From CALFUK01 sp964450495 (GTDB lineage Bacteria; Bacteroidota; Bacteroidia; Chitinophagales; Saprospiraceae), in NCBI GenBank assembly GCA_964450495.1, contig CAYVFU010000047.1, positions 1 through 36,764 on the forward strand: a stretch of 36,764 nt of DNA, written 5' to 3'. The notes under the pieces are model-generated. The model saw only the letters and a list, made by a program, of their open reading frames with translations. It did no database searches and was not told the DNA's origin. Position numbers and translations under genes: made by a program. Position 1 is the first letter of the stretch; each line of letters opens with the position of its first letter. Below, piece by piece: positions 8,817 through 17,561 of the stretch.

Positions 8817-11800
8817 TCAATTCTTCAATACAATTCGAAACCGCGCCTTTCCAGCCTCCAAATGTTCCAAAGCCTTATTAACTTCTGACATAGGAAATTC
8901 TTCCACCTCTGGATAAATATTATGCCTTACAGAAAATTCCAACATTTTACTGACCAGCCCTGGACTGCCAACAGGACTGCCACTGACCACACGTTCTCCA
9001 GCAATTAACAATCCGGTTGGAATTGCCATCGGCTCAAGAACCATCCCGACGTTATAGAATCTTCCTTTAGGTCCAAGCGCCTTTAAATAGGAAGCCCAGT
9101 CTAAGGTAACATTCGTCGTATTGATGATAAAATCCAATTGACCTCGTATGCCTTTGAGCTCATCTTTAGATCTTGAATTAACTACTTTAGTAGCCCCCAT
9201 TTTTAGAATCTGTTCTCGCTTACTTTCACTAGAACTAAAGGCAACGACTTCACAGCCCCAGTGCTTTAAAAATTTAAGTGCAAGGTGTCCTAGTCCACCA
9301 ATGCCAATGACACCTACTTTATCCGTAGGCAACACACCTGCTGCTACGATTGGGTTAAATACCGTAATGCCTCCACACATTAATGGACCTGCTTTGCTCA
9401 TGTCTATGCCATCAGGTAGCGGCACAGCCCAAGCCCAATGTGATCTCACATAATCAGCAAAACCACCATTATTTGGTTTGATTGTAGTCTCCCTATCAAT
9501 ACACAAGTGTTGGGATCCTTGCATACATTCTGAACAACTCATGCAAGAACCGGCAAACCAACCCACACCAACTTTATCACCAACTTTAATGTTCTTCACC
9601 ATCGAGCCAGCTGCAATGACTTCACCAACAACTTCGTGGCCTGGAACTAAAGGATATTTGGAACTACGCCATTCATTTTCAATCATACTTAAATCAGAAT
9701 GACAAATGCCACAATAAGATACCTTAATGTCCACATGTTCTGGCGGTAACTCTCCCAATTCAAAACTGTATGGTTCGAGCTTTGCTTTGGCTTGCATGGC
9801 TGCGTAAGCATTTACAGTCAACCCTGTTTTATTTTTTTCGTTTATAATCGATTTCGAAGAACTCATGTGTTTTGGTTTTTCTATCATTCCCAATAGGGAA
9901 AGATCGTTTAAGTATTTGTGGATATAGGCTTCTGAAAGGTGTGTTATGTTTTCAATAGTATCTAATGATTTGACTAATGATTCAAATTCTTGGCAATCTA
10001 CCCAATTGGGTCCGCCATATATAGGTTGACCAAAAGCCATTAGTACATCGAGTGCAGTTAATTGTCGCTTCTCTTCTGGTAACGCTTTAAGTTTTGTTTC
10101 CATTCGATTGTACCATTCCTCATGATCAGCAACCCGATGCACAGGATATCCTGCGCTCTCTATCCAATCGACAAATCGATCAAGAGACACCGCATCGTCG
10201 AGATAATTTAAGGCATGATAGGTTTTAAAGGCATCTTGTTTTATTGTATGCACACCTACAATAGCTTTGGACAATTGATTGACCGGCACACCATTATAAT
10301 GTGGTACTTTTCGACGCCCACTTTTGCGGTCACCATAAAAGGATTGAGGTGCTAAGCCAACAGTCACAATGCTATACAATAATCGCGTAAGCATGTCAGA
10401 TGTATTGACTTGTCCATGGTATTTTTCATCAGGAAGAATCATGTCACATCGAAACACATTCACCGGAATATCGAATCGATCACTAGCTTGTCGAAGTAAT
10501 AATTCACCGGCCCATTTACTAGTGCCATAACCAGAGGCATATTGATCAGAAAGTTCAATCTCTTCTTTGAAGGGTGCATTTTCATGAATGTCTCTTGGAT
10601 TTTCTAATAGCCCAAATACACCGACAGTAGAAATGAAATCAATTGGTTTTCTTATTTCTGTTAAAGAGAGTTTTATGATTTCGGCTGTTCCAACTACATT
10701 CGGTCTAAATAGGTGTTTGTAAGACAACCGGTGATTGACTAGTGCCGCCACGTGACAAATTCTATCCACTTCTGTAGCCAAACGCTGATACAACTTAGGA
10801 GAAATGCCAAAGTCAGCTTGTGTGATGTCTCCAGCCCAAACTTCCAAATGTTCTTTTCCTAATGATGTAAACTTTTGCTTAAAAACGGGATCTAATCCTT
10901 CATATTCCTTTACCAATTTTTGATAAGCCGCCGCATCATCTTTTTCCCTTATCAGACAAATTAATTTCCCACCAGTTTTCGCTAATACCTCTAGCCATTC
11001 CAAACAAACAATATGTCCTAGAAATCCATTGGCCCCTGTCAGTAAAACAGTATCTAGCTTTTCTAAAGCCTTTGGCAAATCCTTGGCTGTATCTAGGATG
11101 TTTTTACCTATAAAGCGATCCAACGCTATATCTTTTGTGTGAACTACTTTGGCATTCTTTCCATGAATGTCCGCAAAGTTAAGTTTGCCTGAATCAGAAT
11201 CTGATTGTTCTCGTTCAATGTCAGCCACCCATTGTCTCAAATTTCCTGTTGGGGATAACAAGACATCTGCAGCTAGGGTTACATCAAAAACTTGTTCGAT
11301 CGACAAAGAAAATAAAGATGCTCCCAATGAATCGCCACCCATCTCTGTAAAGCTTCTATCTTGCGTATGATCGAGTTCTTCTATTCCCAACTGACTTTCC
11401 AAAATCACCACTAATTTTTCAATTGTGCTTAAAGTAGAATTAGGATCTTTTAATGCCGCAATACGCCCATCATCAGCATCTTCTTTAGATGTATATAGAG
11501 CTTCTAGTTGCGGTCCATACTTTCGCTTAAGTGCTGGCCTTAGTCGTTTGCGAACGCTTGACAGGAGACCATTTTCTTGTGTAAATGCTTCGCGTTCTAA
11601 AATAAAATCTCTTGGAATTTCAAATGGTTTTAAATCTTCCTTTGCTGCAACTTTATTCAATTCATCACGAATTAGATTTTTAATCTGAGCTTCTGTCGCA
11701 TTGTCGCCCAGCATTTCTTTGACGACATCTTCTTCTAATACTACGACGGCAACGAGATAAGATCGTTCCGAATTTCCATAGGCATAAATCTGGTGTATGA

Positions 11801-13424
11801 CAGCACTTCCAGCTTCATACACTGTGCCTAATGCGCCTACGGCAACATATTCACCTTGTGATAATTTAAGTACATCTTTTCTTCGGTCAATGATGACGAC
11901 GTGGTCTTGTCCTCTTTCTTCTACAATGTCACCAGTGCAAGAATAGCCATCTTCATCAAATAAGTTTGCCGTTACTGTGGGTTGCTTGTAATATTCTTTA
12001 ATTCCAAATTTCGTCTTGACACATAGCTCTCCTCTAGGATAAGGTTTATCAGAAAGATAGTAGCCTAATTCTGGAACATCTCTTAATCTATAATCAAGCA
12101 CATTATCTCTGTTGATCTTATCTTGAAAGGTGATGCTTCCAGTACCTGATTCTGTGTTGCCATAACCTTCTATCATCAACACATCGAAACATTCCTCCAT
12201 GAATTTTTGCACCTTCTGAGATGTTGGAGCAGCACCAAAAACAATGCAGAGCAATCGATCTCCCAAATAAGAGGATCTCATTTCTTCCATGACAGCAGTT
12301 TCAATACTTTTTTTATCACCAAGTCCAAGAGACAATCGTTTGGTGACTTCATTTTGAAAATGCTGATGGACCACTTCAAATATTCTAGGGAATAGAGATA
12401 AGAATGTTGGTCTTGCAATTCTAATATCTTCCAATAAAGAAGACAAGTCAGGGTTTAAGGTAAAGTAACCTGTCCCTCCAATGCCCATGATGCTCGCCAT
12501 ATTCGTTCGACCCATGATGTGGTTAAGTGGAGCCAAATGTACCGTGACTCTAGGGAGTGATGCTTTCCTTCCTATCCAAGTATCAATGATTGCTTTTCTG
12601 GAAATCACTGCGCCTTTCGGTTTTCCAGTGCTTCCGGATGAATGCAAAATCGCTGCCCGTTTCTCTCCATCGTTTTTATCAGCAGGCAGATAAGACCACT
12701 GCTCATCATTTCCCAATTCAATTAATTCTGTAATCGAAAACAACTGCTTTGAATGATCAGATTTAGACAATGTGTTTTTGGCTTCTTCTACAATCCTTTT
12801 TTCATCATCTATCCGATCATCATAATTGAAGACGATAATGTGTTTGACAGAATCTTGCGTCAAACTGAGTTGAACGGCCAAGGATAAATCTTGTAAAGTG
12901 GCTGCAATTGCAACTGGTTCAATATTAGCCACCATTTCATTCAGGTCCGCTCCTGAGGTGCTACTTTGCACTGGGACTGTCGTTGCTTTCGCGTAGGCAC
13001 AAGCTATGTCTAATGTGGCAAAATCAATGTCCGAAAAGCCGATGATCATGACAAAGTCCTCAGGTGTTACTTTACACTCTTCTTCGGTGCGCCATGCCAT
13101 AGCAATTGATTTTAACCGATAGTGAAATTCACCATAAGTTATTGTTTCGAATGAAGGCAAATATTTGCGAACTTGTTTGTCTGAGTCCGCGTCGACGACA
13201 ACTTCATAACGTCTCTCGCCCATTGCAGGACGGCTAGCATAACCATCTAAGACAATACCAATAACCCTGTCTAGAGTCAGACCTGGTTCTAGCGCTTTGT
13301 CTCTTATTTCATTATCTGGAAAAAGACCAGCAAGCTGAGAATCAGATTTGCTTAGAGCAGCAAGTCGCTGACCATATCTTCTTGTTGGTGTCATTGGTTT
13401 ACTAGGCTTCACTATATCTGGCAT
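8817..13424 (-). CDS. Carboxylic acid reductase fused to zinc alcohol dehydrogenase (A-T-R-ADH)
   Basis: A 1535-residue four-module enzyme. Residues about 20-645 are an adenylation domain: P-loop HSSGSTGKPKG (261-271), His302 in PLNHIMGR, YGNTESG with Glu425, TGD at 497-499, RRKD at 513-516 and the A10 Lys626. Residues 660-740 are a carrier domain with GGDSL, where Ser699 takes phosphopantetheine. Residues 790-1180 are an NADPH reductase domain: TGANGFLG (796-803), catalytic Tyr966/Lys970 and FRCDMIL with Asp994. The first 1180 residues match a whole Nocardia/Mycobacterium-type CAR to its natural C terminus. From Met1187 a complete YahK/CAD-type dehydrogenase follows: zinc ligands Cys1238, His1263, Cys1350; structural Cys1294, 1297, 1300, 1308; GIGGLG at 1374-1379; a Ser-rich NADP-type loop. 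Predicted reaction: acid to aldehyde to alcohol. Substrate unknown. Confidence 0.95.
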   Translation of the reverse strand: MPDIVKPSKPMTPTRRYGQRLAALSKSDSQLAGLFPDNEIRDKALEPGLTLDRVIGIVLDGYASRPAMGERRYEVVVDADSDKQVRKYLPSFETITYGEFHYRLKSIAMAWRTEEECKVTPEDFVMIIGFSDIDFATLDIACAYAKATTVPVQSSTSGADLNEMVANIEPVAIAATLQDLSLAVQLSLTQDSVKHIIVFNYDDRIDDEKRIVEEAKNTLSKSDHSKQLFSITELIELGNDEQWSYLPADKNDGEKRAAILHSSGSTGKPKGAVISRKAIIDTWIGRKASLPRVTVHLAPLNHIMGRTNMASIMGIGGTGYFTLNPDLSSLLEDIRIARPTFLSLFPRIFEVVHQHFQNEVTKRLSLGLGDKKSIETAVMEEMRSSYLGDRLLCIVFGAAPTSQKVQKFMEECFDVLMIEGYGNTESGTGSITFQDKINRDNVLDYRLRDVPELGYYLSDKPYPRGELCVKTKFGIKEYYKQPTVTANLFDEDGYSCTGDIVEERGQDHVVIIDRRKDVLKLSQGEYVAVGALGTVYEAGSAVIHQIYAYGNSERSYLVAVVVLEEDVVKEMLGDNATEAQIKNLIRDELNKVAAKEDLKPFEIPRDFILEREAFTQENGLLSSVRKRLRPALKRKYGPQLEALYTSKEDADDGRIAALKDPNSTLSTIEKLVVILESQLGIEELDHTQDRSFTEMGGDSLGASLFSLSIEQVFDVTLAADVLLSPTGNLRQWVADIEREQSDSDSGKLNFADIHGKNAKVVHTKDIALDRFIGKNILDTAKDLPKALEKLDTVLLTGANGFLGHIVCLEWLEVLAKTGGKLICLIREKDDAAAYQKLVKEYEGLDPVFKQKFTSLGKEHLEVWAGDITQADFGISPKLYQRLATEVDRICHVAALVNHRLSYKHLFRPNVVGTAEIIKLSLTEIRKPIDFISTVGVFGLLENPRDIHENAPFKEEIELSDQYASGYGTSKWAGELLLRQASDRFDIPVNVFRCDMILPDEKYHGQVNTSDMLTRLLYSIVTVGLAPQSFYGDRKSGRRKVPHYNGVPVNQLSKAIVGVHTIKQDAFKTYHALNYLDDAVSLDRFVDWIESAGYPVHRVADHEEWYNRMETKLKALPEEKRQLTALDVLMAFGQPIYGGPNWVDCQEFESLVKSLDTIENITHLSEAYIHKYLNDLSLLGMIEKPKHMSSSKSIINEKNKTGLTVNAYAAMQAKAKLEPYSFELGELPPEHVDIKVSYCGICHSDLSMIENEWRSSKYPLVPGHEVVGEVIAAGSMVKNIKVGDKVGVGWFAGSCMSCSECMQGSQHLCIDRETTIKPNNGGFADYVRSHWAWAVPLPDGIDMSKAGPLMCGGITVFNPIVAAGVLPTDKVGVIGIGGLGHLALKFLKHWGCEVVAFSSSESKREQILKMGATKVVNSRSKDELKGIRGQLDFIINTTNVTLDWASYLKALGPKGRFYNVGMVLEPMAIPTGLLIAGERVVSGSPVGSPGLVSKMLEFSVRHNIYPEVEEFPMSEVNKALEHLEAGKARFRIVLKN

Positions 13425-13798
13425 AAATTACTTTAGTATTTCAGTTGTAGCTAAGCTAAGACTCTTTTGTGATATAGTATAATCACTCTTGTTGATGAAG
13501 ATCATATAACGCGGACTTAATTAGCCAGTAATTATTAAGTGATCTTCTTTCCAGATGATCTCTGGAGCTAGTTATCCGAGATGGAGATAGAACATTCATC
13601 TTAAGAGTCAGGCCATTGGTCGAAAAACAACGAGCTAATTCTAACTTCAAAACGCTTATGGAAACATTTTATCTTTCCTGTGCGTATTCATTCTGTAAGC
13701 CTTGATAAAGCAAATAATTGTGTTTACATTGCTTACACAGTGAGCAGAAAAACCCAAAAAACTAGGTACATCAAAACTACCTAACAAAACGAACGAAG
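13425..13798. other. 374-bp divergent spacer with clustered inverted repeats
   Basis: No gene is supported here. It separates the CAR-ADH gene (minus) from the EI24-like gene (plus), so both promoters should lie inside, yet I find no good TAnnTTTG box for either strand. Instead 13497-13565 holds three inverted repeats. GAAGATCA (13497-13504) pairs with TGATCTTC (13540-13547). ACTTAAT (13515-13521) pairs with ATTAAGT (13534-13540) inside it. CCAGA (13551-13555) pairs with TCTGG (13561-13565). These could be operator sites or transcript structure. A weaker GTAAGC/GCTTAC pair is at 13695-13700 and 13731-13736. Confidence 0.5.
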
Positions 13799-14602
13799 AT
13801 GATCAAGTTTTTGCTACAATTACCTGTCTATTTTCGGCAACTATTAGAGGTCGTCCCTCTACATGTTGAAGGGAATCAGTTTATAAAAGACAACAAATTG
13901 TGGAATGGTTTATTCAAATTAAAATGGGTGCTTTGGTCATCAATTGGTTTTGGGCTTTTAATTTCCTTTTTATTTATTTCTACATTTTTTAAATGGGTAG
14001 TTGAGTTGTCTTCAGGATTATTTGAGAGTGCTTCTCAGTCAAGTGTCATGTCCATATCTTCCAGCATGCAATTCTTTAGTGAAGGATTACATTTCAATGG
14101 AGGATTGAAATATATGATTCTTATTTTCGCAGAAGTCATTATTTTTCATTGTGTCATTAATACGATCAATATTCTTTCAGGCAATAATCGCAAACCAAAG
14201 TTCAAAGATTTTATTGAAGCAGAAAAGAGGATGATTAAAGTGAGTTTAACGGCATGGATTCTTGAATTGATTGTTGGGATTTTTGTAAAAATATTCTTTT
14301 CTATAATTGGGTTTTCTTTTTTGCAAGGTGGCGTCTTACTGGTTATTCAATTCTACTTTATCGGCCATTTATTTTTAGACAACTACAACGAACAATATGG
14401 CCTTAGTATCAAAGAGAGCTTTAATGTCATAAAAGGGCATGCTGGAGCTGCAGTAGGTATTGGCTTTATTGCTTACATATTGTTCCTGATTCCAATTGTA
14501 GGAATCATCGTTGCACCGATCTTGGGTGCTGTTACTGGTGCATTATACATGTATTCACATGAAGTCAATAGTCATTTGGAGAGGCAGTTTGAGTTGGTTT
14601 GA
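13799..14602 (+). CDS. Multi-pass membrane protein, EI24/CysZ-like
   Basis: A 267-residue inner-membrane protein with about five to six hydrophobic segments, near residues 45-65, 100-125, 155-180, 180-200 and 220-250. The C-terminal segment FLIPIVGIIVAPILGAVTGA resembles the conserved end of the EI24/CysZ family, whose CysZ members are sulfate permeases. The resemblance is moderate and the length fits, but transport function is inference. It is divergent from the CAR-ADH gene, and repeat-rich DNA follows at its 3' side. The ATG at 13799 begins a charged, amphipathic N-terminal region rather than a signal peptide. Confidence 0.6.
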   Translation: MIKFLLQLPVYFRQLLEVVPLHVEGNQFIKDNKLWNGLFKLKWVLWSSIGFGLLISFLFISTFFKWVVELSSGLFESASQSSVMSISSSMQFFSEGLHFNGGLKYMILIFAEVIIFHCVINTINILSGNNRKPKFKDFIEAEKRMIKVSLTAWILELIVGIFVKIFFSIIGFSFLQGGVLLVIQFYFIGHLFLDNYNEQYGLSIKESFNVIKGHAGAAVGIGFIAYILFLIPIVGIIVAPILGAVTGALYMYSHEVNSHLERQFELV

Positions 14603-14648
14603 TTGAGGTTGAAATAAGCAAGTATGCAGCAACACGCTTATTGTCCTT

Positions 14649-14798
14649 CATGTTATCTTTTTGTTGAGCAGTTACACACTTAATATTCCTAATGTTTTCA
14701 TCCTTTTGCTGAGGCGAGACTCAGGCAGCGACAAACTTAATGTTATTAAAGTTATCCTTTTCTTCTTAATGCCTTAATGTTTCATCCTTTTTGCTGAG
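14649..14798. repeat. Degenerate direct repeats in convergent intergenic region
   Basis: A 23-bp unit occurs at 14691-14713 (AATGTTTTCATCCTTTTGCTG + AG) and 14776-14798, nearly identical apart from shifts in T-run length. A weaker copy is at 14649-14668 (CATGTTATCTTTTTGTTGAG). Spacing between units is irregular, and the DNA between them repeats TTAAT words. No coding frame or hairpin accounts for it. Confidence 0.5.
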
Positions 14799-14826
14799 AT
14801 GACACGGCTACAGCATCGCACTAAAT

Positions 14827-15663
14827 TTACCACCAAAACCCCTTATCCGGATCAGTTTTCACATCCTTCCGAAATGGCACTGATAATTGGTACAGTATAT
14901 TCTCGTCTTTTTCTGATGGTAGAATGTCCAATCCATACACCACTTGCTTTGGATCATCATAGACCATTGTGCCAAACATTCGGTCCCAAAAAGAGAAGAT
15001 ATTTCCAAAATTGGTATCTGTCCAAGGACGCTCAAAATGATGGTGAAATTTGTGCATGTTAGGAGTGACAATAATATAGCTTAATGCTTTATCAATTCCT
15101 GCAGGCAAACTCCAATTTGCATGAGTAAAATAAGCAAAGAATACAGTGGCAATTCTATACACCGCATAGAAGGCAAATGGAATTCCAAAAATAAAAATCG
15201 CAACAAGTGCAAAAATTTCACGAGTGATGTAGTCGCCTGGATGATGTCTGGTAGCCGTAGTAGCATCAACATGCGTATCGCTGTGATGTATCATATGAAA
15301 TCGCCACATCCAAGGTACTCTGTGCAATAAATAGTGAATCAAGTATTGGGCGAAAAGATCCAACATTAAAATGGCAATAATCATCTCTACCACAATTGGC
15401 AATTCTACCAAGTTCAGTAAGCCAAAATTATTAGTACCAATCCAGATAAATATCCCTACTGTTGCAAGTCCAAATAGAACGTTGATCGTCAAGTCCATCA
15501 TAAGGAATACTAAATTAACGCCTATATGTTTCAGCTTTTTATATTGGAATTTCATCAACGGTATTGCCGCTTCAAATATCCAGTTGAATGACAGGCAAAC
15601 AACAATCCACAATAACTTTTGCCAGCTAGGCATCGTTTCAAAAAAGGTCAAAAATGCTTCCAT
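14827..15663 (-). CDS. Fatty acid hydroxylase/sterol desaturase superfamily membrane enzyme
   Basis: A 278-residue integral membrane di-iron enzyme of the PF04116 superfamily, which uses O2 to hydroxylate or desaturate sterols, fatty acids, carotenoids or ether lipids. All three histidine boxes are present: HX3H at 110-114, HX2HH at 123-127 and HX2HH at 204-208. Another conserved His is at 131. Hydrophobic segments near 18-35, 48-75, 88-108 and 150-180 place the boxes on the cytoplasmic face. The substrate cannot be told from sequence. Its position near the CAR-ADH fusion raises the possibility of a lipid or fatty-alcohol role, which is inference. It lies 107 bp downstream of the DUF885 gene on the same strand. 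Confidence 0.9.
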   Translation of the reverse strand: MEAFLTFFETMPSWQKLLWIVVCLSFNWIFEAAIPLMKFQYKKLKHIGVNLVFLMMDLTINVLFGLATVGIFIWIGTNNFGLLNLVELPIVVEMIIAILMLDLFAQYLIHYLLHRVPWMWRFHMIHHSDTHVDATTATRHHPGDYITREIFALVAIFIFGIPFAFYAVYRIATVFFAYFTHANWSLPAGIDKALSYIIVTPNMHKFHHHFERPWTDTNFGNIFSFWDRMFGTMVYDDPKQVVYGLDILPSEKDENILYQLSVPFRKDVKTDPDKGFWW

Positions 15664-15738
15664 GGTTTTTTATATAATTGAAATATACTAACTAAAGGAC
15701 AATGTATATGAAGCGAAGGGTATTCTTTTACACATGTT

Positions 15739-15752
15739 AAGTCATATGACTT
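15739..15752. promoter_or_regulatory. Perfect 14-bp palindrome upstream of the hydroxylase gene
   Basis: AAGTCATATGACTT is a perfect palindrome between the end of the DUF885 gene and the start of the hydroxylase-family gene, 76 bp upstream of that start. Its size and symmetry fit a dimeric regulator site. No loop or T-run suggests a terminator. Confidence 0.3.
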
Positions 15753-15770
15753 TAGTCAAGGCTCAACGAA

Positions 15771-17483
15771 TCACTGTTGTTTTGAAATAATATACTGATT
15801 AATCACTTTTTCCAATGCCGATAATGGAATAGATCCATTCTTCAAAACTGCATCGTGAAATGACCTGATGTCAAAATCATCACCCAGCGTTTCTTCAGCT
15901 CTTTTTCGCAATTCCCGTATTTTTAATTCACCCATCTTATAAGAGACGGCTTGCGCTGGCCAGCCAATGTATCTGTCTATTTCTGTATTGACTTCATGTA
16001 ACGACAGAGCAGTATTGCTCGACATAAATTCAACCGCTTCATCTCTGGTCCAACCCATGTAATGCATCCCTGGATCCACAACTAAGCGACAAGCACGCCA
16101 CATTTCATAAGTCAATGCACCAAATCGTTCATAAGGTGTTTTGTACATACCTGCTTCTTTGCCTAAATATTCTGAGTATAGGCCCCATCCTTCACCAAAG
16201 GCAGAAATGTATGTCTTGCGAAATGCTGGCAGTTCTTCTAATTCTTCAGCTAACATTATCTGAGTGTGGTGACCAGGAACGCCTTCATGTAAAGACAAAG
16301 CCGGCAACACATAAAACGGTCTGCTTTCTAGCTTGTAGGTATTTACCCAATACTGTCCCGCTCTATTGTTGTCATAAGAACCTGGAGAATATCGACCTCC
16401 TGTATAATTTGGCGCTAATGCATCTGGTACAGGTTTTACAGTCAATGGCATGCGCGGCAACAGATTAAAATAACTAGGCAACTTACCCTCCATTTCTTTT
16501 GTGATCCAAGCAGCTCTATTGAGTAGTTCTCTGCCAGATTTTGGATAGAACTGCTCGTCTGTTCTCAAAAATTCCAAGAAGTCTGCAAAGTCACCATCAA
16601 AATTTAATTCATCAATAATGGCTTCCATTTCTAATCTGATCCGTTTGACTTCAGACATGCCTGTATCAAAGACCTCTTGTGGAGTAATGTCAAATGTTGT
16701 ATAGTAGTTAACCAACTTTTCATAATAGGCTTTACCACCAGTCATCTTAGCTACACCGATTTCATCCAATGCATGAGGCATATAGTCATCGCTCAAAAAA
16801 GTTCTGAATTCAGTGTAAGCCGGAACCACAGTATTTGCGACTATTTCTTTAATCTGTTCTTGATGAGTTTCTGGTACTACAGCGACCATATAATTTTCAT
16901 CTAATGGTGTCGCTATAAACAGATCAATCAAGTCAATACAATTGTTGATAATAAGTTTAGGTAGCGCTTTTCCGTTTTCAATACCTTCTTTTAAATGCGA
17001 GGTCCGCCTGTTCATGTAACTGGGTAAAGTCTCTAGTTTTGTCTTATATTTTTCTATCTGCTCATCTGTTTCTTTGTACCTGCCTCGGATACCATATAGA
17101 ATTCCAGTTAAAAAACCACCTTCTGCATTTAATGGAAATTGATGAGAATTGAATTCTAATTCAGTAATTCTGTTTTCAAGAATTAATTGCAACATAGATT
17201 TATTGATGCTTTTTTCTAAGTCGCTATCATCGATATTAATATTCACCAATCGATTAAGAAGGTCTTTACTAAATGCCAAAACCGATGCACGCTTTTCATC
17301 CGAAATGTCAGGCCATTCGCTTTCTGGACTTTCATAAACATCACCAGCTTCATAAACTTTGATCAAGGCATCAAGTGGGTGTATATCAGTATTTGTAATT
17401 ACTAATGGCTGTGTAGTTTGGCAAGCTTGGACAATGAGTATAATAAGCAGAAGTCCACACGAATAAACAGTCTTTTTGAACAT
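15771..17483 (-). CDS. DUF885 lipoprotein, putative metallopeptidase
   Basis: A 570-residue protein with a lipoprotein signal peptide ending LIVQAC (Cys21), so probably anchored in the envelope. It belongs to the DUF885 family, regarded as predicted zinc peptidases. The HEGVPGHH motif (residues 399-406) supplies a likely zinc-binding His-Glu pair, and FGEGWGLYSEYLGKE follows about 30 residues later, as in the family. Length matches the usual 550-620 residues. No Met upstream of the signal peptide is needed. It may be read with the hydroxylase-family gene 107 bp downstream, but a palindrome lies between them. Confidence 0.88.
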   Translation of the reverse strand: MFKKTVYSCGLLLIILIVQACQTTQPLVITNTDIHPLDALIKVYEAGDVYESPESEWPDISDEKRASVLAFSKDLLNRLVNINIDDSDLEKSINKSMLQLILENRITELEFNSHQFPLNAEGGFLTGILYGIRGRYKETDEQIEKYKTKLETLPSYMNRRTSHLKEGIENGKALPKLIINNCIDLIDLFIATPLDENYMVAVVPETHQEQIKEIVANTVVPAYTEFRTFLSDDYMPHALDEIGVAKMTGGKAYYEKLVNYYTTFDITPQEVFDTGMSEVKRIRLEMEAIIDELNFDGDFADFLEFLRTDEQFYPKSGRELLNRAAWITKEMEGKLPSYFNLLPRMPLTVKPVPDALAPNYTGGRYSPGSYDNNRAGQYWVNTYKLESRPFYVLPALSLHEGVPGHHTQIMLAEELEELPAFRKTYISAFGEGWGLYSEYLGKEAGMYKTPYERFGALTYEMWRACRLVVDPGMHYMGWTRDEAVEFMSSNTALSLHEVNTEIDRYIGWPAQAVSYKMGELKIRELRKRAEETLGDDFDIRSFHDAVLKNGSIPLSALEKVINQYIISKQQ

Positions 17484-17561
17484 GTTTTAATATTAAATAA
17501 AAAAATTCTCTTTAGGGATCGAATTTTAGAAAGCTTATGAATTTTTTTGTTTATCAATGTA

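Noticed and set aside
11167..12693. Plus-strand open frames opposite the CAR-ADH gene
   Set aside because: They lie inside a confidently coding minus-strand gene with intact motifs and have no features of their own.
8817..13424. Interpreting the fusion as a nonribosomal peptide synthetase with a terminal reductase
   Set aside because: There is no condensation domain. The adenylation, carrier and reductase segments match CAR in length, order and motifs up to its natural C terminus.
14649..14798. Possible CRISPR array
   Set aside because: There are only two good copies plus one weak copy, irregular spacing, no palindromic repeat and no cas genes.
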